DNA from: Zerene cesonia | Lineage: Eukaryota > Arthropoda > Insecta > Lepidoptera > Pieridae | Reading direction: 5' to 3' | DNA length: 64,000 nucleotides | NCBI RefSeq assembly: GCF_012273895.1 | Contig: NC_052109.1 | Span: forward strand, 1,488,001-1,552,000 | Part shown: in pieces, positions 46,831-59,270 of the stretch | Layout of the letters: each line of letters starts with the position of its first letter | Numbering within the stretch: position 1 is the stretch's first letter | Translations under genes and position numbers: made by a program | The notes under the pieces: generated by a model | What the model was told of the DNA's origin: nothing | The model's database searches: none | Seen by the model: the letters and a program-made list of their open reading frames with translations, nothing else

Positions 46831-46867
46831 CGTGACGTCGACAACGACGTCACGTCGTTACGTGACG
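46831..46867. repeat. overlapping CRE-like hairpins
   Basis: CGTGACGTCG 46831-46840 pairs with CGACGTCACG 46845-46854; CGTCACGT 46848-46855 pairs with ACGTGACG 46860-46867. The two stems overlap and are mutually exclusive. TGACGTCG and TGACGTCA-like cores resemble CREB/ATF sites. It may instead be the end of a dispersed repeat (ATGAGATCCATGGGGTTACC precedes it). Confidence 0.65.
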
Positions 46868-47029
46868 ATACGGGACGTTCCGCTAACCCTCTGGAACACA
46901 TATCTATCTATATGAAACCTATTTTATAAGTACTTTTCCATATAATTGTACTTGTAAATCCATTTGCTATTCATATTTATTTTGTTCGTTTTTTTAACTA
47001 AATGTTACTATTTCACTCCGATCTGTCCT

Positions 47030-47097
47030 GTCTGACCTGTGGGGTTGTGGTATCATACTTCTTTCTTAACTGGCAAAGCATACTCGACTCCCACACC
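47030..47097 (-). mobile_element. SINE-like fragment (head half)
   Basis: CTGTGGGGTTGTGGTATCAT to CATACTCGACTCCCACACC, an antisense head remnant. Confidence 0.5.
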
Positions 47098-47590
47098 TAA
47101 AACGCGCTTTTGCGGTATATAATAATAAGTAATACACATAATTTTTTTATTGAAAAATCAATGTCGAATCAGCTCATTTAATAAACTAATATGATTTTGT
47201 CACCCAAACAAATATAGACACAAATTCGTCTTATTATAATATAGTAATAATTATAAAATATATTAAAAAACAATAATGTAATAAGCACTATTTAGTAATT
47301 TATCACTTGATTAAAAATAAGCTACAAATGTATTAATTTATAACCTAAGGGCAACTATAACTCCCAAAGCAATATGAAAATTGCGCCAAAAGGCGAGTTC
47401 CGGATTCCCGTCAAATTTGCTTTAAAACGAAAAGCTACCGATTGCAATGGCTTCACTTTAAATAGTAGTTTGAACTCGCTAGGGGTGTACTGAATTTTGT
47501 CGGACTTTTAGGCTAAGGGCTGAGGATATATTACTGGGTATTCTTGTGTTAATATTTATGTGAATACTAGTATAATATAGTATATGAATA

Positions 47591-47769
47591 CTAGTATAAT
47601 ACCCGCGGCATCATTCGCGGGTACAAGACCTTTGTGCTAATCCAGACCATACATACATATATCTTTCTCTGTGCCAAAATTCATACGGATTCGATAAGCA
47701 TTTTCGCGTGATAGAATAACAAATATCCATTCATACTTACAAACTTTCGCGTTTATAATATTAGTAGGA
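47591..47769 (-). mobile_element. Helitron-like element, inverted, different subfamily
   Basis: Left end CTAGTATAATACCCGCGG, right end TTTATAATATTAGTAGGA before T, so both termini fit. The interior (GACCTTTGTGCTAATCCAG) differs from the main family. The CTAGTATAATA end is duplicated about 20 bp upstream (47565-47590). Confidence 0.7.
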
Positions 47770-49065
47770 TTTACGTGGTTAAGGCCTGGCTTGGCAACTT
47801 TCGGGCGGTCATATAAAGTAAAAAATATTATAGAAAATTTTATTTTCAATTTACCGTTACTCTCGGTATCGCCATTTTTTTATTTTTACAAAACATTTAT
47901 GGGAAATAATAATATAAATGGGTTATAACTCATTAATACTGAGTCATTATCACTGGTTGCTGTGTAATAAAAAATGTGTTAAAATTAATAAATGTTGATG
48001 GAAATTTTCATCGGCTCTTGCAACTCAAAACTACGGCAGTCGAACTGCAAATTACGAAGTCAGCGTCAAAGTCTAGAAGTGCATTTCATTAAATATTCAA
48101 GTCATAGAATTAGCTGATTCCAGCGCTAACTTCCCTCTCATAGCGCCGGTTTGATCGTCAATTTATTGATCACGAATTAGCTTTAAATTAATTAGTGGAG
48201 GCATTAGCACTGTTCATTTTTTGTGGACAGGATCAGTTTTTGTTTTCCGTGGCTAATGGACCAAGTTTATGGCATTTTTGTAAACGATTTCTATGAATAC
48301 AATAGATATAAATACAACAAATTACTGAATTAGCCTTCAATAATTCTATATCGATTTACAATATACGTTTACGTTTAGATATAGCATTTTTTTCTGTAAA
48401 AAATCATCCCTGTTATTTATACACAAGATTTTCACTAGCTGATTTTATTTTCGTTTATTGTTTGGGTTGCTTTTTAGAGATCGATACCTAGCGATAAGGC
48501 CGCTTTTTGTTGGTTTTTGTATGACTTTGTTTAAAGTTTAAGTTTAAAGGATTTTCGTTCAAAGATTTATAATAGCTAAAAGCTCCAAAAAAATAACATT
48601 CAGCATTTAGACCTAAGCACCTTCATATCACTAATATCAACAACATATTGGAGAGAACAGCTCAGAACTGAAAAAAACTTTTCTTACATAAACACTTCAT
48701 TCAAAGATTTTGTGAGATCAAAGGCAAGTTATATACTTTTTGGATTAGATTTCAAAAGACTTAATTTATCACTGGAAACGTTATTTTAATGAGTATTGTA
48801 TTAATATTTTATAAATTTTTAATGCACTGCACTTACTAATTTTAAATCGGATATGCTTTATATTAGTGAATAAGTGTCAATCAATAATCAGTTTTCACAA
48901 TGTTGTAATAAATACTGGTATTTTCTGATAAGACAAGTTATACATTCCATTGATTGAATCAATGAATTATACTACGATACTACGACTGCACAATCCAAGT
49001 CATTACCATCCACATCCTATTCTCGACGGTTACTTACATTTTCACTCTATAATGAATAAATGCAT
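47770..49065. other. no gene recognised
   Basis: AT-rich single-copy-looking DNA; no motif or structure stands out. Confidence 0.6.
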
Positions 49066-49364
49066 CGTCATCAGCTCATATATGTTCCCACTGCTGGGAC
49101 ACAGGCCTTCTATGAGGGTTCAGACCATAATCACCACGCTGGCCAAATCCGGGTTGGCAGATGTCACATGTCGTCGAACTTTTTGATTCTTGGACATGTC
49201 GGTTTCCTCACGATGTTTACCTTCACCGTTTTAAACAGTGGTGATGTTATTCACATGTGCAGATTCATTGAAAAAGCAAATTATTTTCTGCATGCTCGCC
49301 CGGTCTCGAACCCCGACTTGTCGATTTTGAAGTCCGAGGTTCTCACCACTGAGCCACCACTGCT
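49066..49364 (-). mobile_element. tRNA-derived SINE, (GAT)n tail
   Basis: Inverted near-full-length copy: ATATGTTCCCACTGCTGGGA at the left, CACCACTGAGCCACCACTGC at the right. The tail GAT repeats are mostly lost. Very similar to 39045-39353, so relatively young. Confidence 0.8.
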
Positions 49365-49378
49365 TTTTAAATGCATAG

Positions 49379-49640
49379 TTTTTTTAATGTCATAGCGGGC
49401 AACAGAGCTTCACCTGATGGTACGCGGTCTCCACAGCCATTCAGGCATGAACATTGGCAGTAGTGCCTTTACGAATGCGCTGTCCGCTTTAAATGGGTAC
49501 CGGATAAGGAAAGGTTTGACGACCGGTACGTAGGAATGGACTGGGAAGGGTGAGGAGAAAGAAACGGACCTCCGATTCCGTATGGAACACAGTACCATGT
49601 TACTTTTTCAAGCCGGTTTTCTGTGGGGTCGTGATACTTC
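49379..49640 (-). mobile_element. SINE-like element (GTGGGAGTCGAG family), adjacent to another SINE
   Basis: Antisense copy starting in a T-run and AATGTCATAGCGGGCAAC, only about 15 bp after the tRNA-headed SINE ending at 49364. Its GTGGGAG head is lost; an extra CCATTCAGGC block suggests local rearrangement. Confidence 0.68.
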
Positions 49641-52600
49641 GCTTACTACTCTGTGATACTTATTTAAGCCAAAATACGTATTGATGAAATCGCAGTAGAC
49701 CTTTTAAGGAATGAGCTTAGGAACATTCACATCGTAGTAATTTTATCCTCGATAAGAAGTGATAGTTTTTTGAAAAAAAAAAATGTTGATATTGTTAAAT
49801 AAAAGTTTTATAAAGAGGTAGGTATCCCATTAGCACGCATAAATCATTGAGGACAGACTAAGGCAATTGTTGCAGTTTGATTTAGTCGCTATCTCTTTCT
49901 ATCTTATACGTTCCGTACTATCTATCGCTGTCGTAGTTTTAAATTACTGTATGCCTTTAAGTTAGTACCTTAATAACAACGCACCGATATCTGAACGCCA
50001 TTCAGTACAATCATGCCGAATATTTTTTTATAATTTCATTAGGGTTTATTGTATTTTTATAAAACTGTAAAGCATCGTGGAATGCACTATCGCAAAATAT
50101 AATGTGCATTTTTATACCCTTAAAAACCTTATATCAATCGCATCCAGAATCCCTATATCTGTCAGTTTTACTTACTTTTAAGATAAAATATTCTGTTTGA
50201 AATTTGTATTTTAGAAATAAACTTGTCTTTAAGTCACCGAAGCGAAGTTTGTCAAACTACGCCACGTAATTGTCCGCTGCGGGGACCGTCCCTTGGATTT
50301 CTGTTCATCCATTAATAAAGACGCGGTTTCAATTTTTAATTTCTATGTTATGCTTTTTACTTGGTTGTTTCAGTTTCATTTCTTGTCTATTGTTTGATTT
50401 ATTTCTAATTTGTCTATTTGAAGATGTACTTTGTTATTTGTTTGTACATTATTTTTCACCTAGAATTATGTTACTGTTAGGAATTATTAACATTCCCCGT
50501 AATATCAAAGTGTTATTCTAAATTCATTATGTAACAGTAATGTATTTACTTATTTTAACTATTACTTGTATTACCGTAAAAATGTTTGGTTAATGTATTG
50601 ATACACTTGCTACGCTTACGTTACGTTAAAATGTATACATAAAATAAACTATTTCGTAAAAAAACATATCTTATTATATAGTCCAAAAATTATAATAAAA
50701 ATTTTAGTTTTGTATATTCAGAAGTTATAGGATCTCCAGTAATCGCCCTCAAGTCGATAAAAACTAAAAATAAAAGTGGCAACATTAAAATAAATCTTAA
50801 AAAGCGTAGTTTCACAAGACCACTTAAATTAAAAGTGCACACCTACTTAAATCAAAGTAAAGTCTAAAATTAACTTCTATATTAATTTAACTAGATTCAA
50901 AGTACTCAGAAGTGGAACTAATGACATTAAGTGTGGACTCCGAAGTATCCCAAGCGACTTATAAACAGGCGGCTTTGAGGTAACGTATTATGTTTAACTG
51001 GCCGTGTGGACGAATTTGGCCATGGTTTCAATTCTATAATAGCATTATTTGTATACATATAATGGTTATGTAGTTTAAGATCCTACAGTCAGCAATTGAA
51101 GATATTTATGAATTATTAACATATTTTATGTTATATATTTGTTGTGAGTTCACAGATAAAAAAACAAAAAAAGTTGTGAGTGCGATTCACACACGATAGA
51201 AGTGCAACTTCAGTAAATCGACAAAAGAATGTAAAGAATATATATAAAATATAAAATAGTATGTACATATCGGTCTCTTTCTTTGCCGGCTTCATTCTAC
51301 ATATTTTTGTATTTGTGTCTCTTACCTGTCGTTTTCTCCGTTGCATCAGGTTTGAAATCACAACGATTCTAAAGAAGTTTCACTTCAATATACTGCATAA
51401 TACAAATAACAGGAAATACGTGCATCAAATATTATCCAAATGATCAGCTGTAATACCTGTATCTATTATTTATCATATCTTGACAATAAATATTTAAATA
51501 GGCTTATTAATCCCTAACACACTATATTAAAATGTCAATTATTAAATTGTCTAGCTAAGCGAATAAAATAAGCATCATCCATCGCCACTCACTCATTCTT
51601 TTCATACCAAGAAGTACATCGAAATATAACCCTAAAAAATCATTTAGCGCTACGATTTTAAATAGATTTTCCCACAATCGAAGGTATCACAGGCACCCTT
51701 TTAACCCTTTCACGGTGACTAAGCAACGGTCCAAGCCCATATATAATTAATCATGTATTGACATGGGATCATTTCTGCCCCCATAAATTCCTATTATTGC
51801 TTTGGATGAGAGCTTTATTTACAGACAATCAAAATATAATGCTCAAACAAGGCCGATAAAACAGCAAGCTATTAGTCTATTCATGACATAATTTATTGGA
51901 AAACTTCTTGAGTGCTGCGTCAGGGTGGACTACCTAAATTAACGTTTTACAATTCAATGTCGTGTTTGCACTAACAGTACTAAAATTGGTTATGAAATTC
52001 TTTATCTCTCTCAATTTTTGTTTTTTTTTGTGTTATCTCCATTAAGGTATACACATTTCAAGTATATTTTTAGGTAGATACATATTTTTACGTATTTCAT
52101 AGAAATTTTACCAATTTACAATAATTTTATGTAACCTTCTATTAGATCAGCTATATGTTTGTTCAGACTGCTGGGACATGTATTCTTAGGACGAGATCCA
52201 AACTAAAGCAATGAATGATCCAGAATGATTTAACTAGCCACGATAACACGGATTAGTGTCTAGTTACGGATTTTCATCTTTACTCACTCAGAAAATACGA
52301 GGTGACGTTATTTTACCATATTCAATTCTTTTCACACAACGGAGCTTGTATCGAGTGTCGTCAAAATAATTTGATTCTTGTATCATACAGAGTAAATTCA
52401 ATTCGCCATAGAGACCCATCCGATATTCAGTCAGAAAGGGCAATTTAATTTTTACGTGCCCCGCAGGAACTCTTATGGAAACAATTCTTTCGGGTAAGCA
52501 AGTTTACCTCCTACGCCGCTAAATATACCTATATAATACAATAAAACATTGTGTATCGTATTGCAAATAGATACTTTATGTTTGGTAGCATTATACATGC

Positions 52601-52894
52601 GATTGTATCTGCATATTGATAATCATGATATAGGAAAAAAATTCTAATATGACGGTACTCAGACCCAAACTAACAATAGTATACTTTGGAAAGCGGGCAA
52701 CTGATTTAATCAATGTTAAATATAGACTTTCCTTTTGTTTGGTTTTACCTAAGTTAACATTTGGATAGCGCAAAGTCTTTTAACGGATTTAAATGCGATT
52801 TATGTCTACGCCATTTAATAAAAAGATTTGAACTTTAGACGCCTCACATTCTGTCGCTCTGTCCAGCCATCATTACTGTAGTAATCTTTGTACA
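49641..52894. other. no gene recognised
   Basis: Over 3 kb almost free of recognisable repeats. 52160-52190 (GACTGCTGGGACATG) may be a very old SINE tail. Confidence 0.55.
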
Positions 52895-53090
52895 CACTAA
52901 GCATAGTAAATATAAAAGTTTTTTGGTTGTTTGTTAATTTGGTACAATTAAACTTAATAACCGTTCGATCGATTTGAAATTATTTTTTCCTTCTTTAAAA
53001 AGCTGAGTGATCTCTGTATATAAATTCAAAATAACAATCACTTTTTCTTTATCCCGGGTCAACCCGGGCGAAGCCGGATCAAGCAGATAG
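52895..53090 (+). mobile_element. decayed Helitron-like element
   Basis: The interior has AACCGTTCGATCGATTTGAA, and the 3' end has the palindromic CCCGGGTCAACCCGGG followed by CGAAGCCGGATCAAGCAGATAG, where CTAG has changed to ATAG. Confidence 0.5.
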
Positions 53091-55388
53091 ATTTCTATAT
53101 GTGAGAAATGTTTTGAAAAACAGAATTAATTATTTATGAAGCATCTGAATACTATAAACTAATAATAATTAAATTCATCCAGTTAATCAAGCCTCGATAT
53201 AGCGTAGATATCCATGGCCCAGTACGTATTCCACGGAAGGTATCTCAGATTCAGTATTTCATTTCCCGAGCCCATTGTTGGGCGATGATAAAGGGGGTCA
53301 GCCCTTAAGCTCATTCTATAATATGATGCCCGCTTACCTGCTCACAGGTTATGGGCTTGTATCAGATATGATTCAGGATTTTGATGATCCAAATATTATA
53401 CTGAAATAAAATTGAGGACATATTCTTGTGAGGTTTAAGTGCTCTCGGAACGAAATTATCCTATTTAAGATTAGGTTTATATGAACTATTTTTGTATGAG
53501 TGAACTTTTTTGAATAAACACAAAAACTAACTCCAATTTTTGTTACCTTATATAATATAAGATTTTGTTTAAATTTTATAGCCCTCAACCCCATTTAGTG
53601 TTGTAGTCCATCTTGAACTTTAAAATGTACGTTGTGTATATTAGAATATAAATACTTTTAAGTGGATTTTATACATAATTGATTCATGAAATTATTTATA
53701 CTCAACTTGCAATCAAACAAAAGAAAATACCATAACGTATTATACAAGGCAAGCCTTATTAAAAACTTCTGCAAGGAAACTATCTTTCAAATAAAAAAAA
53801 AACATATCAAATCGGCCCAAGCGTTTGAGAGTTACTGTGTTAACTAAGATATACACATACGTGTGTGTGTCTTAGCATGGCATCAGACAGAAAAACGTGG
53901 ATGTAAAACTTATAACACCCCTGTCTTGCGTCAATGTATAATTAAATACATTATTAAAACATCTCCCTTTAAAATTCTTATTTCAACTAGACAGATTTCT
54001 AAATAGCAGTTTTCCACAATTCCTGTTAACATTTATGCTGTATGTTTAGCAAACGTGTAAATTTAGATAATAAAAATAAACTAGAAACGTTATAATTCTG
54101 TCTATAAACTATTTATTTTAAGATCATGTCAACGGTTGTTTAATTTGTGATTATAACATTGTATTTATATATCTGACTGATATTCTGATCCCTGAGAACG
54201 ATTACGTGCTTTTAAGCGGATATATTAACACGTTCTTCTGCGCCACCAATTAAAGAACCCTTCCTCTCCCGTATAGAAACGAGCACCAAAACCTGGTGCA
54301 TGAACCCCCATATTAAAATGTTATAGCATCATTACTTGACTGGATCGTGCCTAAGTAAATATTGGGGTAATCACACGGCACCCAACTCGTTACGTCGGAT
54401 GTAAGATTGTATTTATTTTAATTAAAGGATAAGGGAGATGTGAACTCATGAACTTAGTTATGGTTATGTTATATGAAGCTTGGCTCACAGTTCTGTTTCA
54501 CTTTTAATCCGTCGCGAGAATCTTTCGCGCCTTCGTTTGTTTTTGATGTTGTCATACAACGCATATATGCGTTAGATGTCGCAGTGTGAACTCCCAAAAG
54601 GTTTTCTGTGAAGTTTCTTGCACATACATATACATATGTATATATTTATCTGTACACTTTCATTCGAACAATTGTCAGTTCAAACATATCACGTTTTATA
54701 AATATTTAAACTTGGTACCTAATCAAAATGTTTAATTGTGAGAAATAAGCCCAGTGTTCATTAAAAAACGTGAGTAGCAATATTAATCCACACTGTTTTT
54801 ATGCCCCAAAGGTATGAATAAATTTCAACCTAGAAAAACGTAACCTAAGACAGCCAATTATAGAACTATTTATAGAAATAGCGCTGTATGCTTCGATCGC
54901 ACCCACGCCATTTGAATAAAACACGTTAAAATCATATATAAATATATTGCTGTCATACTTATTCATACTGTGCCAGTGAGTGTGGATTAAATTATTCGAA
55001 CTTAAAATATAATGTGATGAATATCGGCTTATCTATTTACATCTGAGTGTGTTTTCAACCAGCTTCAGATAAAGGGGTTATCAATTCACTTGTATATTTT
55101 TTGATCTCATAATATTTACGATTTAATACAATAATGATGATACTTTTTGAGTTAATACTCACTGTATAATCGTTATCAACATTAACCTACGATTTGTTCC
55201 CCTTTCCGTCTCATTTTTGAAGCTGTGTATTACTATTTATTTTTAACAAAGAACCGCCCTCAAACTGTCAGAACTAGAGAAAATTTCAATGGTGTCACAT
55301 GACAGGACCCACCTTATAAATAAGAAAGAATAATTGAAATGAAATGGTTTTAAATTGATTGATGAAATTAAATTTAAAGTGAAATCCT
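53091..55388. other. no gene recognised
   Basis: 53200-53350 is moderately complex (TATCCATGGCCCAGTACG, CCCGAGCCCATTGTTGGGCG) and could be an old repeat. 54240-54600 has CpG-containing palindromes. The rest is AT-rich. Confidence 0.55.
54513..54573. repeat. palindromes CGCGA...TCGCG and AACGCATATATGCGTT
   Basis: A 5-bp stem at 54513-54529 and a perfect 16-bp palindrome at 54558-54573 in a CpG-containing patch. Could be a protein-binding site or chance. Confidence 0.6.
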
Positions 55389-55467
55389 TCACCCAGTACA
55401 TAGCTATTAGGTAACAAACAAAAAATACAGTCGAATTGATAACCTCCTTTATTGAAGTCGGTTGAGA
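55389..55467 (-). repeat. dispersed repeat, inverted relative of 42984-43140
   Basis: TCACCCAGTACATAGC, then AAAAATACAGTCGAATTGAT and AACCTCCTTTATTGAAGTC. It sits 60 bp from the SINE-like copy at 55531; together they create a spurious 146-codon open frame. Confidence 0.48.
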
Positions 55468-55530
55468 CATAAATTGTTGTATAAAGTTATAAAAATAACA
55501 ACCACTTATCTTCTTCCCAGAATTTTTATT

Positions 55531-55765
55531 GTGGTAGTCGAGCACGCTTCGGCACGAATTAGGCCAGCTCGCACCGGGGAAGTACGACACCCCCGCAGAA
55601 GACCGGCGTGAAATAGCATACTGCTGTGTTTCGTTCGGTGAGTGGGGGATCCGGAGGCCCATATCTTTCCTTACCCTTCTCATTTCTTTCCTTTATTCCT
55701 CTCGTCAATCCTTTCTCAAATCCTTTCAAATTCGGAGTCGGTAATCCATTTGTAGAGGCTATGGT
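55531..55765 (+). mobile_element. SINE-like element, 3'-truncated
   Basis: Sense copy beginning GTGGTAGTCGAGCACGCTTC, through CGCACCGGGGAAGTACGAC and GGTGAGTGGGGGATCCGGAG; it fades before the GCCCGCTATGACAT end, so no tail is present. Confidence 0.7.
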
Positions 55766-56963
55766 CTGCAAACGATCTTTCGCCAAATATCCCAGATTAT
55801 TTATTACATGCACATAAATTATTCGATCCCAAATTATATAGTTATCAATTTATATTTATATATCTATATATATAGACAGTGATACACATATTCTATAGTG
55901 GAAAAATTACTTGTCCTGCAATAGCGAGTTTATTGAACGATGAAATTAATTTGAAATATATCAAATATGAATATTATTACGAATATTAGAAATTTAATAT
56001 TTGTTAGAAACAGATATGATTAGAAAAGGGTTGGCGGTGAAATTCCGTCCCTTTTTATCAAGTATCCATTCACTTTTTAAGTAACGACACAGACAAATAA
56101 AAAACGAGAGAGATTACGTTTACATGGCATATAAGAAACTAGAAAGTAATTATCTATGTATTTGTATGAGACCATTCCAAATAATATCTTTTGAGAAATG
56201 AAAAATGTAGAATCGAAATCATGGCCTTTTCATTATTTAGAATTAATATTAGATTTCATTTAATGGCTATACAATTTGTATCTATCTTTTAATAATTAAA
56301 ATCAAATATGTATTTGTACCTATCTTTTTTTAAGGAAACACTTTTATATACAGTTCTATTGTAATTAATTTATATATATTCTAGTTTTATAAATTAAGAA
56401 GACCCTAACTACCACGATCGAGGTGTAGGAAGTTCCTGATAAAATAGCGTAGAAATGGACGAATTCTTTTCTGTATCATCATTCGCTTTTTGTTTTACAT
56501 TTACCTATGCTTAATTTTAAACTTTTTGTTTTTATTTTTCAATTTACATATTTAATTATGCATGACAATAAAAATTGTAATAACTTTTTTTAATTTTCTC
56601 AGGTTTTGTTATCTTAGAATCCATCTCCATGAGAACACTGGAACTGTCTAATATTTTATTATCTGTGGAAGAAGTCAAAGTCGCTTGTAGTAATTTTAAT
56701 TATTTAAAAGTAGGCACTCGTACCCATTAGGGTAACGAGTCATTCGGTATCCAATTAAAATTTAAATATCTTTTCTGTTAATTGCAAAAATTGGAAAGCA
56801 TCCAAAGACAAGGATCCAAATTCAATTTCTAACGTTCGCTTGTTTACAATTTTCCTTTGTTTTTATGCAATGCGTGATATTGGACTTCTTATTGGGCACT
56901 TTTTGTTTATTTGTATTCATAGTGGTACCACGTCATGTTTTATAGAAGTGATTTAATAACATA
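55766..56963. other. no gene recognised
   Basis: AT-rich with a TATA-type run at 55850-55880; nothing supported. Confidence 0.6.
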
Positions 56964-57165
56964 CTAGCTGCGTGTGAATGTATATGTATCCCGTTGGAAT
57001 ATCGGAATAAAATGCCTATGTGTTATTCCTGTTGGCCAGCTATATACGTACCAAATTTCATTGCAATCGGTTCAGTAGTTTTTGCGTAAAAGAGTAACAT
57101 ACATACATATATATATATACATACATGCATCCTCACAAACTTTCGAATTTATAATACTAAAGGGA
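56964..57165 (-). mobile_element. Helitron-like element, inverted copy
   Basis: Left end CTAGCTGCGTGTGAATG with the GC-rich hairpin lost. The interior ATTGCAATCGGTTCAGTAG is well kept. An (AT)n/(ACAT)n expansion sits near 57100-57125; the right end is eroded (ATAATACTAAAGGGA). Confidence 0.72.
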
Positions 57166-57371
57166 TTTTTTGATAAATAAGAAATTCTTGTTTAAAGCCT
57201 TTCAATGCTATAAAACTAAAAATTAAACATGTAATGATATATTCTGACAAACTGACACGGCTAATGTTGTTCGATCAGTTACTAAAGGTTAAATAATTAT
57301 ATTAAACTTCCTATAAAAATTCCTACTAAAATAACCACCTACGTCTCTGGGGGGTAAACTTCCGATATAAA

Positions 57372-57490
57372 AATAGAACCAAATGACGACAATGCCTATC
57401 AAATACAAAAAAGAATCACTTCAAAGTCCACGGAGTTTTCGAGTAACAAACCAAAAAACAGTCGAATTGAGAACCTGTTTCGTTTTTTTT
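57372..57490 (-). repeat. dispersed repeat, inverted relative of 42984-43140
   Basis: AAATAGAACCAAATGACGAC through CAAAAAACAGTCGAATTGAG to AACCTGTTTCG; the GGAGGAG end is decayed. Confidence 0.48.
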
Positions 57491-58216
57491 TAGATTTGAT
57501 CCAGAATAGCTAGATTCTAGATACTAAGTGCACATTTTGTAAAATTGTAATTTTGGCTTCTTGTACATTTTCAAATATTATAAGCAAGATCACAAAAATA
57601 AATAAGTATGTCACTATTATTTATACAAATAACTGAATTCCTCTAGAATAATTTATAAATGTGCAATTTATGTTTAACTAAATAATCGTTTCATCGTAAC
57701 AATGTATATTTACAACTATTCGACATAATTTAAATAACCACATTACTCAGAAATCATAAACCTTCGGAAATCTCCCAAAAGCAAATAGCATTCGTAAATC
57801 AAACAAAAGGTTTGCGGCGCCTGCTTCATGCTGGAATCCACCTATTTAGTTACATTAGAACTAGAACCGAGTGTTTACAGCGCCTGCATTCAGAAACTAC
57901 TCTGTAAATTCGTTTGCTATATAATCACAGCTGTGTGGTTCATTTATTTATTTTGTATAAGTTGAAGCGACTTCTTTTGATTGCCATTCTTGCAAATTAA
58001 TTTAAAATAAAAGCTCACCCAACTTACTATGAATTCTCAAATGCCTGAAAATATAGCCGTTATTATTATTTTCTTTTGCTTGTTTTTGGTTATCGAGTTA
58101 AATTTTTTTTCATGCCATTCTTTTGCTGACTTAACAATAGCAACAAAAAAATTATTTGAAATCGTTTCAGCAGTTCGCGCGCTTTCCCATGTCCAAAAGA
58201 AATAAGTATTTAATTT

Positions 58217-58450
58217 AGGGTTCCATACACAAAAGGTAAAGCGGGACCCGTTACTAAGATTTCTCTGTCCGTTTATCTGTCTGTCTGTCTACCTGTTTGT
58301 CTGTCCGTCCGTCTATCAACAGGTTGATCTCAAGAACCGTTATAGGTAGTCAAAATATTTTTGAGATGACATATATCTGTTACCGCTACCACAACAGAAA
58401 TAGAGACTAAGCAGCGATTGGCACGGTCATGAATTGGATGGGTGACCATG
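58217..58450 (+). mobile_element. 5S-rRNA-like SINE or (GTCY)n repeat
   Basis: Starts AGGGTTCCATACACAAAAGG, has a (TCTG/TCCG)n run at 58262-58316, then CTCAAGAACCGTTATAGG. Near the end TAAGCAGCG and GGATGGGTGACC at conserved spacing match the 3' half of 5S rRNA, including the C-box part of its internal promoter. The 5S-like 5' half is deleted. From memory this is a widespread lepidopteran family; whether the 5S segment ever acted as a pol III promoter is unknown. Confidence 0.62.
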
Positions 58451-59041
58451 TTCTTGCAGCTGCTATTAAACTTATTTACCCTTCCTGTCGCGTATTTAAC
58501 TGATTTTTTTAACAGCCGCGAATTCTAGATTTTATTTGAGCCACAACTTAACTGGACGCTGCGGCCGACTGCGGGATATATTGGAGTTTGTATGTAATTC
58601 CCGAACGTAAGGACATTATCATATTGAATACTTTTTATCTCCGGTTACTTCGAAATTTATTAAAATACACGCAGTATTTACATTATAAAACCACGTGATA
58701 CAACCCAGAGGGAATAAAAAACCATACGAAATATATTTTACCGTGAAAATAAATTGAAAAATAGCACAGTCAGCTTCATATTGTCCGTAGATTGTATTCT
58801 ATAAAATACAGAAGTTTAAAGTTGAGATTTTATCTCTCATGTTTACTGTTAACGAATTTTAAAAATATGACGACTGTGCAATACCGTACCGGCAGTACTT
58901 ATTTCATTTTATGATCACTTCTTAAAGGATTTGTTACTTTATTTCAGTAATGATTTTTTTTTTATTTCTAACGTTATTTTGTAGTTTGTTTTTAGTTATG
59001 ATTAGCTAGAACTATGGCCCATAACTTTTATTTATAAAACA

Positions 59042-59255
59042 CTAGCTGCGTCCCGCGGTTGCACCCGCGTAAATCTGTATCCCGGAAGAATATCGAGATA
59101 AAAAGTTACTTATGTGTTTTTCCAGTTGTCCAGCTATCTACGTACCAAATTTCATTGCAATCGTTACAGTAAGTTTTGCGTGAAAGAGTAACAAACATAC
59201 ACATACACATACACATACATTACTCCTCACTTTCGCATTTATAATATTGGTAGGA
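59042..59255 (-). mobile_element. Helitron-like element, inverted copy
   Basis: Left end CTAGCTGCGTCCCGCGG, right end CATTTATAATATTGGTAGGA, so both termini are present. An (ACACAT)n expansion occurs near 59197-59218. A TAGGA-type tandem run continues directly beyond its 5' end (to about 59270). Confidence 0.75.
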
Positions 59256-59270
59256 TAGGATAGGATAGCA

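Larger units (their letters stand above)
45753..47590. other. no gene recognised
   Basis: AT-rich, interrupted by the CRE-like hairpin patch at 46800-46900 and a SINE fragment at 47030. Confidence 0.6.

Noticed and set aside
55243..55683. 146-codon minus-strand frame, the longest without N
   Set aside because: A chimera of the SINE-like repeat at 55531 and the dispersed repeat at 55389; no domain or start context.
58262..58316. CRISPR-like or other spaced array
   Set aside because: It is a simple imperfect (TCTG/TCCG)n microsatellite within a repeat; no spacers, and the genome is eukaryotic.
58376..58450. 5S rRNA gene
   Set aside because: Only the 3' half is similar, with mismatches, and it is embedded in a dispersed repeat.
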